Assembly: GCF_000421585.1 (NCBI RefSeq)
Contig: NZ_ATXH01000016.1
Span: forward strand, 1 to 55,273
Source: Thermodesulfatator atlanticus DSM 21156
GTDB taxonomy: Bacteria > Desulfobacterota > Thermodesulfobacteria > Thermodesulfobacteriales > Thermodesulfatatoraceae
Direction: 5' to 3'
DNA length: 55,273 nucleotides
Below, piece after piece: positions 25,332 to 34,024 of this stretch (the first letter of the stretch is position 1; every line of letters starts with the position of its first letter). The notes beneath the pieces are model-generated. The model was given only the letters and a program-made list of their open reading frames with translations, did no database searches and had not been told where the DNA came from. Both the position numbers and the translations under genes were made by a program.

Positions 25332-25763
25332 ATGGCAGAAAGACTTGACCCTAACACCCAAATAGAAACCCCCCCAGAGGCCATTATTTATGCCAAAATA
25401 TTACAGTACGGTTCCTTATTTGGCATCGTGCTCATGATCCTTACTTTTATCATCTATATTTTTCAAATTTTGCCTTCATTTGTTCCCCCTGAAAAACTTC
25501 CAAGTCTCTGGCACATGACAGCTTATGAATTTATTCATCACATAGGACTTAAAAGCGGCTGGGATTGGATCCACTATTTGAATTATGGTGATATTTTAAA
25601 TTACGTGGGAATTGCTTTTCTTGCAGGCCTTACCATAGTTGGGTACGTAGCCATTTTACCTTTTCTTTTTTCATCTGGTGCTTATGCAGTTGGCATTATC
25701 TCCGTTGCCGAAATAATTATTCTTATTCTGGCTGCCTCTGGTATCCTCCAAGCCGGCCACTAA
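25332..25763 (+). CDS. Small membrane protein linked to TauE (DUF1634-like?)
   Basis: 143 residues with three membrane segments (about 29-52, 87-110, 115-139) and a loop containing WDWIHYLNYGDILNYVGI. AAAGGAGG ribosome site, 19 bases after the TauE gene, so they are surely co-transcribed. DUF1634 proteins often accompany TauE/SafE permeases and this could be one, but no signature was recognised with certainty. Probable permease subunit or partner. Confidence 0.7.
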   Translation: MAERLDPNTQIETPPEAIIYAKILQYGSLFGIVLMILTFIIYIFQILPSFVPPEKLPSLWHMTAYEFIHHIGLKSGWDWIHYLNYGDILNYVGIAFLAGLTIVGYVAILPFLFSSGAYAVGIISVAEIIILILAASGILQAGH

Positions 25764-25897
25764 CTGCACTAAAGGGGGAAGCTTTGTTTTCCCCCTTTGT
25801 CTTTTTTGCTCTTCCAAAATCCCCCAAAATTGACTAAAGAAAAAATCGTTTTGTTACGAAATAAATTGGAGACCAGTTCCTTTAAGAGGAGTGCCAT

Positions 25898-27637
25898 ATG
25901 TTAAAAACGGCCTTTTTACCGCGGTTTTGGCTAATCACTCTTTTCGTTTTGGGACTTTCTGTATCGAGCTGGGCAGGGGGAGGAGCTATCCACAAAGCAC
26001 ATACCCCTGAGGGTAATGTATATATTTTTGGCAAAATTATCGATACCCACAAAGAGCCCGTGCCAGAGGCCGAAGTAAAAGTATACGTTAACGGAAAGCC
26101 CTACCATGAGACCCACATTCTTACGGAACTAGATGGTTCTTTTTATATCGACCTTCTGCTTAAGCCTGAAGAACTAAAACAATCACGAATTGATATTGTC
26201 TTTTCAAAATCTGCTTACAAAAAAGAAGATGTTTCTCTTACAGCAAATGATTTTGCTGAAAAAGACGGAAAATACTATGCCAAACTAAACATAACTTTAA
26301 AAAGAGCTTTGAGTCCAGCCTTTTGGATTGCTACAGGTGTTTTTATTTTGGCTTATGTTCTCATCTCTTTTGAGCTGCTACATCGTACCCTTGCAGCCAT
26401 GCTTGGTGCTGCCACTATGCTCGTTATTACCTACACCATAGGCGTATTTAATCCTGATTATCGCATTCTTTCTTATGATAGCGCTATCAAATCTATTGAT
26501 ATGAACGTAATTTTTCTCTTGATGGGTATGATGATAATTATCGGTGTTTTAAAAAATACAGGGGTATTTCAATGGTGCGCTTACAAATGCTATCAACTCT
26601 CGCGCGGAAATGTCTTTATACTTTCGGTTGTATTGATGATCTTTACGGGGTTTTCATCTGCTTTTCTCGATAATGTTACTACGATGCTTCTTCTTACCCC
26701 TGTAACCATTGAAATTGCCCTTGCCCTGGGAATTAATCCTTTATCTTTGCTTATTCCTGAAATTTTAGCATCAAATATCGGCGGAACTGCCACTCTTATT
26801 GGTGATCCTCCTAATATCATGATTGGTTCCTATGCAGGGCTTACTTTTCTGCAATTTGTAGAAAAATTAGCTCCTGTGTGCGTGCTTTCCTTGATAGTGC
26901 TTTCTATTTACAACCGTTTTGTCTATCAGAAGGAATACAATAAATCTCATATCGAAGACATCGATGCTTTTATGGAAAAATTGAGGCAAGAATATCAAAT
27001 TACTGACAAAACACTTCTTTCTTTTGGTCTTTTAGTAATGGGAGTTGTTATTCTCATGTTTTTGCTCCATGGTGTACTTCACATGGAAGTAAGCATTGCA
27101 GCTCTATTTGGAGCAAGTATCATATTTACATATAGTGCCTTAACTAAGAAAGTCGATATTGCCCATCTAGTAGAAAAAGACATAGAATGGCTAACACTTC
27201 TCTTTTTTATCTTTCTTTTTATGCTTGTAGGAGCTGTTGAAGAAGTAGGCTTATTAGATATTGTGGCTGACTGGGTGTTGCATTTGTCCCATGGCAATCT
27301 TATAGCTGCTATCTGCTTAATCCTTTGGGTGTCTGCTTTTATGAGCGCCTTTGTTGACAACATTCCCTTTACCGCTACGATGCTCCCTATCACGGCTTAT
27401 TTGACTAAAGTAATCCCCGGCGCAGAGTCTGGTGTTCTTTGGTGGGCCCTTGCTTTAGGAGCATGCTTTGGTGGAAACGGAACCATGATCGGTGCCAGCG
27501 CTAATGTTGTCACCCTTGGAATCGCAGAAGCCACTGGACACCGGACTACCTTTTTCGGATTCATGAAAGTGGCTGCGCCTTTCACTATAATTAGCGTATT
27601 GATAGCTAATCTCTGGCTCATATTTTTCCTTAAATAA
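25898..27637 (+). CDS. ArsB/DASS-type anion permease with N-terminal beta-sandwich domain
   Basis: 579 residues. Signal sequence (about 9-27, FWLITLFVLGLSVSSWA), then an extracytoplasmic carboxypeptidase-regulatory-like domain (about 42-130, VYIFGKIIDTHKEPVPEAEVKVYVNG), then an 11-12 segment permease of the ion-transporter superfamily (SLC13/ArsB/NhaD). The paired motifs AFLDNVTTMLLLTPVTIEIA and AFVDNIPFTATMLPI are typical of its two substrate-site loops. The extra domain could bind substrate or a partner outside the membrane. Followed at 11 bases by a USP gene. Candidate sulfate or other oxyanion importer, inferred from family and neighbours. Confidence 0.85.
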   Translation: MLKTAFLPRFWLITLFVLGLSVSSWAGGGAIHKAHTPEGNVYIFGKIIDTHKEPVPEAEVKVYVNGKPYHETHILTELDGSFYIDLLLKPEELKQSRIDIVFSKSAYKKEDVSLTANDFAEKDGKYYAKLNITLKRALSPAFWIATGVFILAYVLISFELLHRTLAAMLGAATMLVITYTIGVFNPDYRILSYDSAIKSIDMNVIFLLMGMMIIIGVLKNTGVFQWCAYKCYQLSRGNVFILSVVLMIFTGFSSAFLDNVTTMLLLTPVTIEIALALGINPLSLLIPEILASNIGGTATLIGDPPNIMIGSYAGLTFLQFVEKLAPVCVLSLIVLSIYNRFVYQKEYNKSHIEDIDAFMEKLRQEYQITDKTLLSFGLLVMGVVILMFLLHGVLHMEVSIAALFGASIIFTYSALTKKVDIAHLVEKDIEWLTLLFFIFLFMLVGAVEEVGLLDIVADWVLHLSHGNLIAAICLILWVSAFMSAFVDNIPFTATMLPITAYLTKVIPGAESGVLWWALALGACFGGNGTMIGASANVVTLGIAEATGHRTTFFGFMKVAAPFTIISVLIANLWLIFFLK

Positions 27638-27648
27638 CAGGAGGATTT

Positions 27649-28614
27649 ATGCACACCAAAACTCGTCCTCATTTACAAAGTGTTTTAATCCCCGTTGATA
27701 AAACGGAACATTCAGAAAGGGCGGTCAAATTTGCTGCAAGGCTGGTTTCCCCTATCTCTCCAGAAATAACCAAAAAAGTTACCCTTATTCACATAATTGC
27801 TTATAGTTATCTAGAAAAAATGGCCTCAAACATAGACATTAGGTTTAAAAATATTCTAGAAAGCCCTCTTTTTAAGCGCATTCTTGAACAGCACGTGGAA
27901 AAAGAAGTAAATCCCTTCCTGGAAGAGTTCGCAAAAATTTTCAAGGAAAACAAGTTCTCAGGAGAACTTGAAAAGCATATTTCCCAAGGTGAACCTGGCA
28001 AAGAAATCGTAACCTTCGCCGAAAAAAATAATATAGAAAGCATCATTATGGGAAGGAGAAAACGCTCTCATACGGCGGAAACACTACTAGGCAGCTGTAG
28101 CCATATTGTAATTCATCGCGCTAAAAAGCAAAACATCTTTATTGTGGGACAGGAAGTGCGGGAAGAAGGTTGCCCGGTAAATAAAATACTGGTTCCAGTT
28201 GATGGCTCAAGGCCTTCTTATCGTGCGGTAAAAGAAGCTGCTGCAATTGCCAATTGTTTTCCTGAAGGAATGGTACAAGTTTCAATAATATCTGTGCTAG
28301 ATCCCATTTATCTTGATCAAAATTCAGATGAAGAAAAAGAAGTACACAAAATCATAGAAAAAGCCCGCCAAATTTTAAAAGACGAAGGGCTTAATGATGG
28401 CCAAATAAACTCTTACCTAGAATTTGGCGATCCAGGAAGAACAATCGCCCGCATTGCAGACGAGGAAGGATTCCCTTTGATAATGATGGGTCGAACTGGG
28501 AAATCTGGCCTTCGAGAAATCGTATTGGGAAGTGTTTCTACAAGGGTCATTCATAAAGTTGAAAAAGCAACCGTAGGATTGGTTCCTATTAAGAATGGAG
28601 ATTTTATAGACTAG
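27649..28614 (+). CDS. Tandem universal stress protein (two UspA domains)
   Basis: 321 residues, two UspA domains: about 8-165 (LQSVLIPVDKTEHSERAVKFA ... IIMGRRKRSHTAETLLGSCSHIVIHRA) and 180-315 (VNKILVPVDGSRPSYRAVKEA ... IMMGRTGKSGLREIVLGSVSTRVIHKV). Both keep a GS at the end of the nucleotide motif, the second in the clearer GRTGxSGLREIVLGS form. AGGAGG ribosome site. Co-transcribed with the ArsB/DASS permease, the third permease-USP pairing in this cluster. Confidence 0.9.
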   Translation: MHTKTRPHLQSVLIPVDKTEHSERAVKFAARLVSPISPEITKKVTLIHIIAYSYLEKMASNIDIRFKNILESPLFKRILEQHVEKEVNPFLEEFAKIFKENKFSGELEKHISQGEPGKEIVTFAEKNNIESIIMGRRKRSHTAETLLGSCSHIVIHRAKKQNIFIVGQEVREEGCPVNKILVPVDGSRPSYRAVKEAAAIANCFPEGMVQVSIISVLDPIYLDQNSDEEKEVHKIIEKARQILKDEGLNDGQINSYLEFGDPGRTIARIADEEGFPLIMMGRTGKSGLREIVLGSVSTRVIHKVEKATVGLVPIKNGDFID

Positions 28615-28618
28615 ATAA

Positions 28619-28676
28619 AACCTTTGAAAACACCCGGGATCCGTTTCCATTTTTCGTGAAAATTGGAACGGATCCC
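28619..28676. repeat. Short hairpin element, copy 6
   Basis: AACCTTTGAAAACACCC start, then hairpin GGGATCCGTTTCCATTTTTC / AATTGGAACGGATCCC. Between the convergent USP and Fe-S protein genes. Confidence 0.85.
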
Positions 28677-28717
28677 TTACTACGTCAGGCTTTTAATGCT
28701 CCTGTTATATCTCTGCC

Positions 28718-29245
28718 TTAAAGAATCTTTTCGAGTTCTTCTCTGGTCGCCGCATGGGCCTTATCCTCATAAAGTGGACGGCAGGCGCTAAGTTCGGCCT
28801 CACCTGTGGCAAGCCTGCTGGCAAAGGCCAAACAAGTTGCCTCGCCACAGGCACGGCAATTTGTTTTGGGAAGCAATTTATAAATAGTCAGTGCCGGAGG
28901 CCTTTCTTTAGGCTCATAAAGAGGGGAAATGCTATCTTTTAATAGCCAAATATTATCAAGGTATTCGGCAAGTTTTTCGCGATAAATTTTACCTTCTTCG
29001 ATGTCTTTGATGTTTGCAATTTGAGCCTCATAAGTCCTAAGGGCTACTTTTTTGCCCTCCAACTTGAAAATTATCACGGGTTCTTTTGGGTCATAAAAAA
29101 CAACCTGGGCTTTACGGTTGATATAAGGCATAAGAGGGCTTAAGTCTTCTTCTGCCGGGATAACAGCCCGGTAGCGCGGGCAGCGCATATCTACATAGCA
29201 AGAAGCCGGCTCTAGGCGAAAATCCTCGCGCAAAAATTTGTTCAT
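28718..29245 (-). CDS. Fe-S cluster protein with CxxCxxxxC...C motif
   Basis: 175 residues. The C-terminal part carries CRACGEATCLAFASRLATGE followed by a Cys (Cys-x2-Cys-x4-Cys-x16-Cys), the four-cysteine [4Fe-4S] motif also found in the gamma subunit of CO dehydrogenase/acetyl-CoA synthase and in many anaerobe proteins. The N-terminal 120 residues are beta-rich (AQVVFYDPKEPVIIFKLEGKKVALRTYEA) with no recognised domain. No other pathway genes are adjacent. Likely a redox protein of anaerobic metabolism; its partner is unknown. Confidence 0.8.
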   Translation of the reverse strand: MNKFLREDFRLEPASCYVDMRCPRYRAVIPAEEDLSPLMPYINRKAQVVFYDPKEPVIIFKLEGKKVALRTYEAQIANIKDIEEGKIYREKLAEYLDNIWLLKDSISPLYEPKERPPALTIYKLLPKTNCRACGEATCLAFASRLATGEAELSACRPLYEDKAHAATREELEKIL

Positions 29246-29354
29246 AAAGACCTCTTTAGCTAGAATTTTACACGTATAATACCAAAAATTCAGGTTTAAA
29301 AAAGATTTTTACCTTAAAATGCCCTTTTCTCTTAGAGTTCCTGAATATTACTAC

Positions 29355-29384
29355 TTGGCAAAAATTTTTTAGTTGGGCTATGTT
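29355..29384 (+). promoter_or_regulatory. Possible sigma-70 promoter for ppaC
   Basis: TTGGCA and TATGTT separated by 18 bases, about 50 bases before the gene. A TATAAT at 29275-29280 is an alternative without a good -35. Confidence 0.35.
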
Positions 29385-29434
29385 TAAACGACTTTTACTG
29401 AAAAGACAAAAAATAACTCTTAAAGGAGGAGAAA

Positions 29435-30358
29435 ATGGCAGCAATCGTAGTAGGACACAAAAATCCCGACACCGACTCCATCTGCGCCGCAATCTCTTTG
29501 GCCTACCTCAAAAGCAAACTTGGAGTGGAAGCCAAACCCGTAGCTCAAGGCGAAATTAATCCTGAATCAAAGTTTGTTTTAGAAAAATTTGGCTTTTCTG
29601 CACCAGAAATCGTAACCGACGCCACTGACCAAAAAATCTTTCTCGTGGACCACAGCGACAAGGCCCAAAGCCTTGATAACCTTGAAAAAGGTGAAATCCT
29701 CGGCATTGTTGACCACCACAAACTCGGAGACATCACCACTCCCAACCCGATTGAAATCTGGGTTTGGCCGGTAGGCTGCACCTGCACTGTTTTAAAAGGA
29801 ATGTATGATTTCTACGGGGTTGAGATTCCCAAAGAAATAGCTGGCATCATGTGCTGCGCAATTCTAAGTGATACCGTTATTTTCAAATCTGCTACTTGCA
29901 CCCCTCAGGATGTGGAAGCAGCCGAAGCCCTTGGAAAGATAGCCGGCATTGATGACCTCAAAGCTCTTGGTCTTGAAATGTTTAAAGTAAAAAGTGCCAT
30001 TGAAGGCACTCCGATCCGCGATCTTGTGTATCGTGACTACAAAGACTTTGATATGAGCGGCAACAAAGTAGGCATTGGTCAGCTTGAAGTAGTTGATCTT
30101 TCTCTGGTAGAGCCCATTAAAGATGCTCTTTATGAAGAACTCCAGAAAATTAAGCAGGAAGGCGGCTACCACAGCATCTTCTTCATGCTCACGGACATCA
30201 TGAAAGAAGGAACCGAACTTCTCATTGTCTCTGACAATCCCGCTGTAGTAGAAGTAGCCTGGGGAGTTAAGCCCGAGGGGCGTTCAGTATGGCTCCCTGG
30301 CGTTATGAGTCGAAAAAAACAGGTAGTACCCAACCTTGAAAAGGCCTTTGCTGGTTAA
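29435..30358 (+). CDS. ppaC: Manganese-dependent inorganic pyrophosphatase
   Basis: 307 residues, family II (DHH) pyrophosphatase, hydrolysing PPi to phosphate in the cytoplasm. Metal ligands visible in VGHKNPDTDSICAAI (His and two Asp), VDHSD and VDHHKLGD; the C-terminal DHHA2 domain ends with MSRKKQVVP, where Arg-Lys-Lys bind phosphate. No CBS/DRTGG regulatory insert, so it is the short form. In a sulfate reducer it would pull sulfate activation forward by removing PPi. AAAGGAGG ribosome site. Confidence 0.95.
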   Translation: MAAIVVGHKNPDTDSICAAISLAYLKSKLGVEAKPVAQGEINPESKFVLEKFGFSAPEIVTDATDQKIFLVDHSDKAQSLDNLEKGEILGIVDHHKLGDITTPNPIEIWVWPVGCTCTVLKGMYDFYGVEIPKEIAGIMCCAILSDTVIFKSATCTPQDVEAAEALGKIAGIDDLKALGLEMFKVKSAIEGTPIRDLVYRDYKDFDMSGNKVGIGQLEVVDLSLVEPIKDALYEELQKIKQEGGYHSIFFMLTDIMKEGTELLIVSDNPAVVEVAWGVKPEGRSVWLPGVMSRKKQVVPNLEKAFAG

Positions 30359-30360
30359 TA

Positions 30361-30385
30361 AAAAAGCCCCGCTTTCGCGGGGCTT
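30361..30385 (-). terminator. Terminator between ppaC and lptE
   Basis: Stem AGCCCCGC / GCGGGGCT with small loop. The T run is on the minus-strand side (TTTTTT past the lptE end), so it is strongest for lptE; it can also stop ppaC. Confidence 0.8.
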
Positions 30386-30395
30386 CCTACCTTAC

Positions 30396-30905
30396 CTAAA
30401 AAGAAGAAATAATTTGGTGATAGATAATTTCTGCTAGATCGCGGCATATTTTTTCTAAGGCAATCTCTCGTCCCGGATCAACTTCTTCGCCTACATTTTC
30501 TGACTCTACCGGATAGTCCTCATAGCGAGAGATATTGCTATTTTGCCAGATGATACGGCCTTCCCGGTCTTTTAAGATGGCTTTGGCTCGTAAATAAACT
30601 CTGCGTTCAAGGGTTTTGGTGTAGACATCGTAAGACAAGCCCCCAACTGATACTGATACAATCTCACCTTCAAGGATAAGGTCTGCCTGGTCTTTTGGGG
30701 CAATTTTTAAGTCTCCGGCAAGCTCAACGCGTTTGCGAAGCTCCTGGGCTATAATTTCCCCCAGGCGGATTTCAGCCGTAGGGTTTTCCCAAACAGGGAT
30801 GTAAATTGTATGCCAGGAAGGATTGAAATTAGAAGGTCTGCCCTCAAGTTGATAACCACAGGCACAAAGCAAACAAAAAAGAAAAACTAAGAGGCATTTT
30901 TTCAT
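30396..30905 (-). CDS. lptE: LptE, LPS-assembly lipoprotein
   Basis: 169 residues. Lipoprotein signal MKKCLLVFLFCLLCAC with lipobox LLCA-C, then CGYQLEGR, the usual LptE opening. HTIYIPVWENPTAEIRLGEIIAQELRKRV and the beta-strand pattern of the rest fit LptE, the plug of the LptD outer-membrane channel. It shows that the organism has a lipopolysaccharide outer membrane. Its start overlaps the stop of the upstream psiE-like gene. Confidence 0.88.
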   Translation of the reverse strand: MKKCLLVFLFCLLCACGYQLEGRPSNFNPSWHTIYIPVWENPTAEIRLGEIIAQELRKRVELAGDLKIAPKDQADLILEGEIVSVSVGGLSYDVYTKTLERRVYLRAKAILKDREGRIIWQNSNISRYEDYPVESENVGEEVDPGREIALEKICRDLAEIIYHQIISSF

Positions 30906-31363
30906 TATTTTCCGTACTTTAAGTATTGTTCTCTTAACAGCCAGTAAATCCCGCCAAGAACAAGGACTGAAAAAGCAAGGGCAAAAAGCTTAAGAGGCGG
31001 CTCTGTCTTAAAATCAAGGATGATAAACTTTCGTGCCAAAGCCAAAAGGGCTATTAAAATAACGGTTTTGACCTGCACAACCCCTTCACCCTGGCGCAGG
31101 GAAACTTTCAAAATCGAATGCTTAAATTCAAGGGCAATAAGCACGGTCATAAACATACCAAAAAGGGTCTGAAAAACTTTATGGTCTAAGGGATTTAAGC
31201 CGAGCTTAAACAGAATGAAAAATGTCTGCACTACTAAGTCATAAAGCGCACAAACAATGATAACAGCAATAACGGTAGTTAAAATAAGGGCTACTATTTG
31301 TTCGAACTTTTCGTAAAGGGTTAAAGTACGCCACTCAGCACACCATTTTTTAATGCTTCCCAT
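30905..31363 (-). CDS. PsiE-family membrane protein
   Basis: 152 residues from ATG 31363, chosen for its GAGGA site; the frame remains open to 31435 but would then run into mutL. Four membrane segments (about 22-45, 58-80, 93-112, 121-140) with the typical VCALYDLVVQTFFILF and ALEFKHSILKV stretches of the phosphate-starvation-inducible E family. Function in the family is poorly known. Divergent from mutL and coupled to lptE. Confidence 0.82.
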   Translation of the reverse strand: MGSIKKWCAEWRTLTLYEKFEQIVALILTTVIAVIIVCALYDLVVQTFFILFKLGLNPLDHKVFQTLFGMFMTVLIALEFKHSILKVSLRQGEGVVQVKTVILIALLALARKFIILDFKTEPPLKLFALAFSVLVLGGIYWLLREQYLKYGK

Positions 31364-31428
31364 GGATTTTTCCTCGTAAAAATGTTCAAATTTAGCATAA
31401 TAAGACAAACGAACATTTGCCAAAGAAT

Positions 31429-33099
31429 ATGCCAAAAATCAAGGTCCTTCCAGAAAATGTCGCCCGAAAAATCGCAGCTGGCGAAGTAATCGAACGCCCG
31501 GCCTCTGTGGTCAAAGAACTTTGCGAAAACGCCTTTGACGCTAGGGCTAATTCTGTCGAGATTGAAATCTGGGATGGAGGCTTAAGTCTCATCAGAATAA
31601 GAGACGATGGCTGCGGGATGTCCCCTGAGGATCTTAAGATCTGCTACCTGCCGCACGCCACCAGCAAAATTGAAAAAGAAGACGATCTTTTACGGATAAA
31701 AACCTGGGGTTTTAGGGGAGAAGCCCTGTCAAGTATTGCTGCGGTATCAGAGCTTACTATCTCTTCTCGCGAAAAAGACGCCCTTATCGGAGCCAGGCTA
31801 AAGGTGCGTTTTGGCAAGGAAATATCTTTCGTTGAACGCGGCTTAGCACCGGGAACCATCGTAGAAGTAGCCAATCTTTTTGCCAACGTACCAGCAAGAA
31901 GGGCTTTTTTAAAAAGCCCGCGCGCAGAGACTATGCGTGTTAGCGAGATCAGCAAATTATTGGCCCTGGAAAACCCTCAGGTTAACTTAACGCTTAAAAC
32001 CTCGGGAAAAGAAATATTTAATTACCAGGCACGAAAAGGGCGCCTAGGGCTTCTTGCCGAACTCGCAGGGCTTTGTCCAGAAGATTTTTTAGTGGAAGAA
32101 ATCCAGCAAGGAGAGCTTTCTCTTAGCATCATCATTAGCAAACCCCAAGCATTCTTTTCTTCTGCACGTTATATTTATCTTTTGGTGAATAACCGCGTGG
32201 TAAGGGACAAGCTCCTGATGAGCGCAGCCTTCGAGGGCCTTAAGGCCCTTTTTCCAAAAGGCCGCTACCCGGCCCTAGTCCTGGCGCTTTTTCTTCCGCC
32301 AGAACTTGTCGACGTAAACGTGCACCCTGCCAAATGGGAAGTACGTTTTCGTCGTGAAAGAGAAGTCTTTTCTCTCGTCAAAAATACTTTTGAAAAGCTA
32401 TTTAAACCATCGGTCAGTTTTACAAAAAAAGAATTAGAAAACGTAGATGAAGACATCCCGATCTACAAAACGCCTGATCCTGAAACCACAAAAGAGAGCT
32501 TTTTGGCCACCAAAGTTGCTGAGGCCATCACTAGCTTTTCCTGGGAAAAGGAAGAAAACCTGGAAGTACTTTCCCCCTTTGGCCCTGAGTTCTTTCTTAT
32601 TCTTTTTGAGAACGAGCTCTATATTTTTGATTACCATGCAGCCCACGAGAGGCTTTTATTTGAAAAATGGAAAAAGGAATTAAAAGATGGCCTTAACACC
32701 CAGAAACTCCTTATCCCTCAGGTTCTTAAGGTGCGGTCTTCCAAAATCGAAGAACTGCTCCCAGCCCTTAACGCCGTAGGTTTTGAAATAGACTTTTTTG
32801 GCGAAGACAAGTTGATCTTGCGTGCCTATCCTGCGCTTCTTGGTAAAGAAGCGAAAGAAATCCTTGAGGCTTTTCTTGAAGAAGAAAACTTCTTCCCAGA
32901 AAATATGCTTGAGGAAATTATTTCAAGGCTTTCATGTAAGGCGGCTAAAAAAGCTGGGGAGAAAATTAGCTCCCAAGAAATAAAGAGTCTTTTTAAAGAA
33001 GTCCGCCAGATGAATTTGACCCACTGCCCCCATGGACGACCTTTTTACCTAAAAATAAGCCCTGAAGATGTGCGCAAAAAACTTGGCCGCAAAATTTGA
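31429..33099 (+). CDS. mutL: DNA mismatch repair protein MutL
   Basis: 556 residues from ATG 31429; a TTG at 31417 is in frame. GHKL ATPase motifs: ERPASVVKELCENAFDA (catalytic Glu), DDGCGM, TWGFRGEAL. The C-terminal domain carries DYHAAHERLLFE, close to the endonuclease motif DQHAxxExxxxE with Tyr for Gln, plus SCKAAKKAGE and CPHGRP, which complete the metal site. So it is a nicking-type MutL expected in bacteria without MutH. miaA overlaps its 3' end by 32 bases. Confidence 0.96.
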   Translation: MPKIKVLPENVARKIAAGEVIERPASVVKELCENAFDARANSVEIEIWDGGLSLIRIRDDGCGMSPEDLKICYLPHATSKIEKEDDLLRIKTWGFRGEALSSIAAVSELTISSREKDALIGARLKVRFGKEISFVERGLAPGTIVEVANLFANVPARRAFLKSPRAETMRVSEISKLLALENPQVNLTLKTSGKEIFNYQARKGRLGLLAELAGLCPEDFLVEEIQQGELSLSIIISKPQAFFSSARYIYLLVNNRVVRDKLLMSAAFEGLKALFPKGRYPALVLALFLPPELVDVNVHPAKWEVRFRREREVFSLVKNTFEKLFKPSVSFTKKELENVDEDIPIYKTPDPETTKESFLATKVAEAITSFSWEKEENLEVLSPFGPEFFLILFENELYIFDYHAAHERLLFEKWKKELKDGLNTQKLLIPQVLKVRSSKIEELLPALNAVGFEIDFFGEDKLILRAYPALLGKEAKEILEAFLEEENFFPENMLEEIISRLSCKAAKKAGEKISSQEIKSLFKEVRQMNLTHCPHGRPFYLKISPEDVRKKLGRKI

Positions 33100-34024
33100 G
33101 AAAAACATCCCTTTAATCGCCATTGTTGGGCCCACTGGTGTTGGCAAAACAGAAGCTGGTATTTTTCTTGCCGAAAGACTGAACGGAGAAATCGTAAATT
33201 TTGATTCTGTTCAGGTTTATAAACACTTGAATATTGGAGCCGCCAAGCCAACTCCAGAAGAATTAAAAAGGGCAAAGCATCACCTCATCGGGATCCTTGA
33301 ACTTGACGAGGAATTCAACGCCGCGCGCTTTGTGGAACTTGCTGATCAGGCTATCGCAAAAATTGCCGAAAAGGGAAAGGTTCCCATTTTGGTAGGAGGC
33401 ACAGGGCTTTATCTCAAGGCCCTACTTCACGGGCTTTTCGAAGTAGGAGACGTAAGCGCGACAAGGGCAGAACTAAAAAAGCGACTTGAGCGCGAAGGAT
33501 TAGATACCCTTTACCAGGAGTTAAAAAGAATCGACCCTGAGACCTCTGCGAAAATTTCAAAAAATGACTGGGTGCGGATTTTGAGGGCCCTTGAGGTGTA
33601 CTACGCCACAGGAAGGCCTTTTTCTGAGCTTGCCAAAGAACACGCCTTTCGCAAAAGGCGCTATCCTTGTCTTAAAATTGGGCTTACCCTTCCCCGGGAA
33701 GAACTTTACGCAAAACTCGACGCGCGAGTTGAAAAAATGCTTGAAGCAGGCCTTCTTGAAGAAATAAAAGCTATTCTTGCCAAGGGCTATAGCCCGGAGC
33801 TTAAGCCTTTAAAAACTATTGGTTACAAACAAATGACCGCTTATCTCTTGGGAAAGCTTGACTTTTCCGAAGCCAAGCGCCTTATGAAAAGAGACACCAG
33901 GCGCTACGCCAAAAGGCAGCTTACCTGGTTCAAAAAAGACCCCGAGGTAAAGTGGTTCCACCCTCAGGAAAAGGAAAAAATGTTGGAGGAAGCGAAGAAA
34001 TTCTTAGACGCGCACCGGCTTTAA
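33068..34024 (+). CDS. miaA: tRNA dimethylallyltransferase MiaA
   Basis: 318 residues. Adds the isopentenyl group to A37 of tRNAs reading U-starting codons. Walker A GPTGVGKT (about 20-27), NFDSVQVYKHLNIGAAKPT, PILVGGTGLYLKALLHG, RILRALEVYYATGRPF and the C-terminal TIGYKQMTAYLLG and DTRRYAKRQLTWFK are all family motifs. Start at ATG 33068 within mutL; the pair mutL-miaA is common. Confidence 0.96.
   Translation: MCAKNLAAKFEKNIPLIAIVGPTGVGKTEAGIFLAERLNGEIVNFDSVQVYKHLNIGAAKPTPEELKRAKHHLIGILELDEEFNAARFVELADQAIAKIAEKGKVPILVGGTGLYLKALLHGLFEVGDVSATRAELKKRLEREGLDTLYQELKRIDPETSAKISKNDWVRILRALEVYYATGRPFSELAKEHAFRKRRYPCLKIGLTLPREELYAKLDARVEKMLEAGLLEEIKAILAKGYSPELKPLKTIGYKQMTAYLLGKLDFSEAKRLMKRDTRRYAKRQLTWFKKDPEVKWFHPQEKEKMLEEAKKFLDAHRL

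Noticed and set aside
25862-25897. Sigma-54 promoter before the ArsB/DASS permease gene (TTGGAGACCAGTTCC)
   Set aside because: Ten bases after GG stands CT instead of GC, and it is too close to the start codon.
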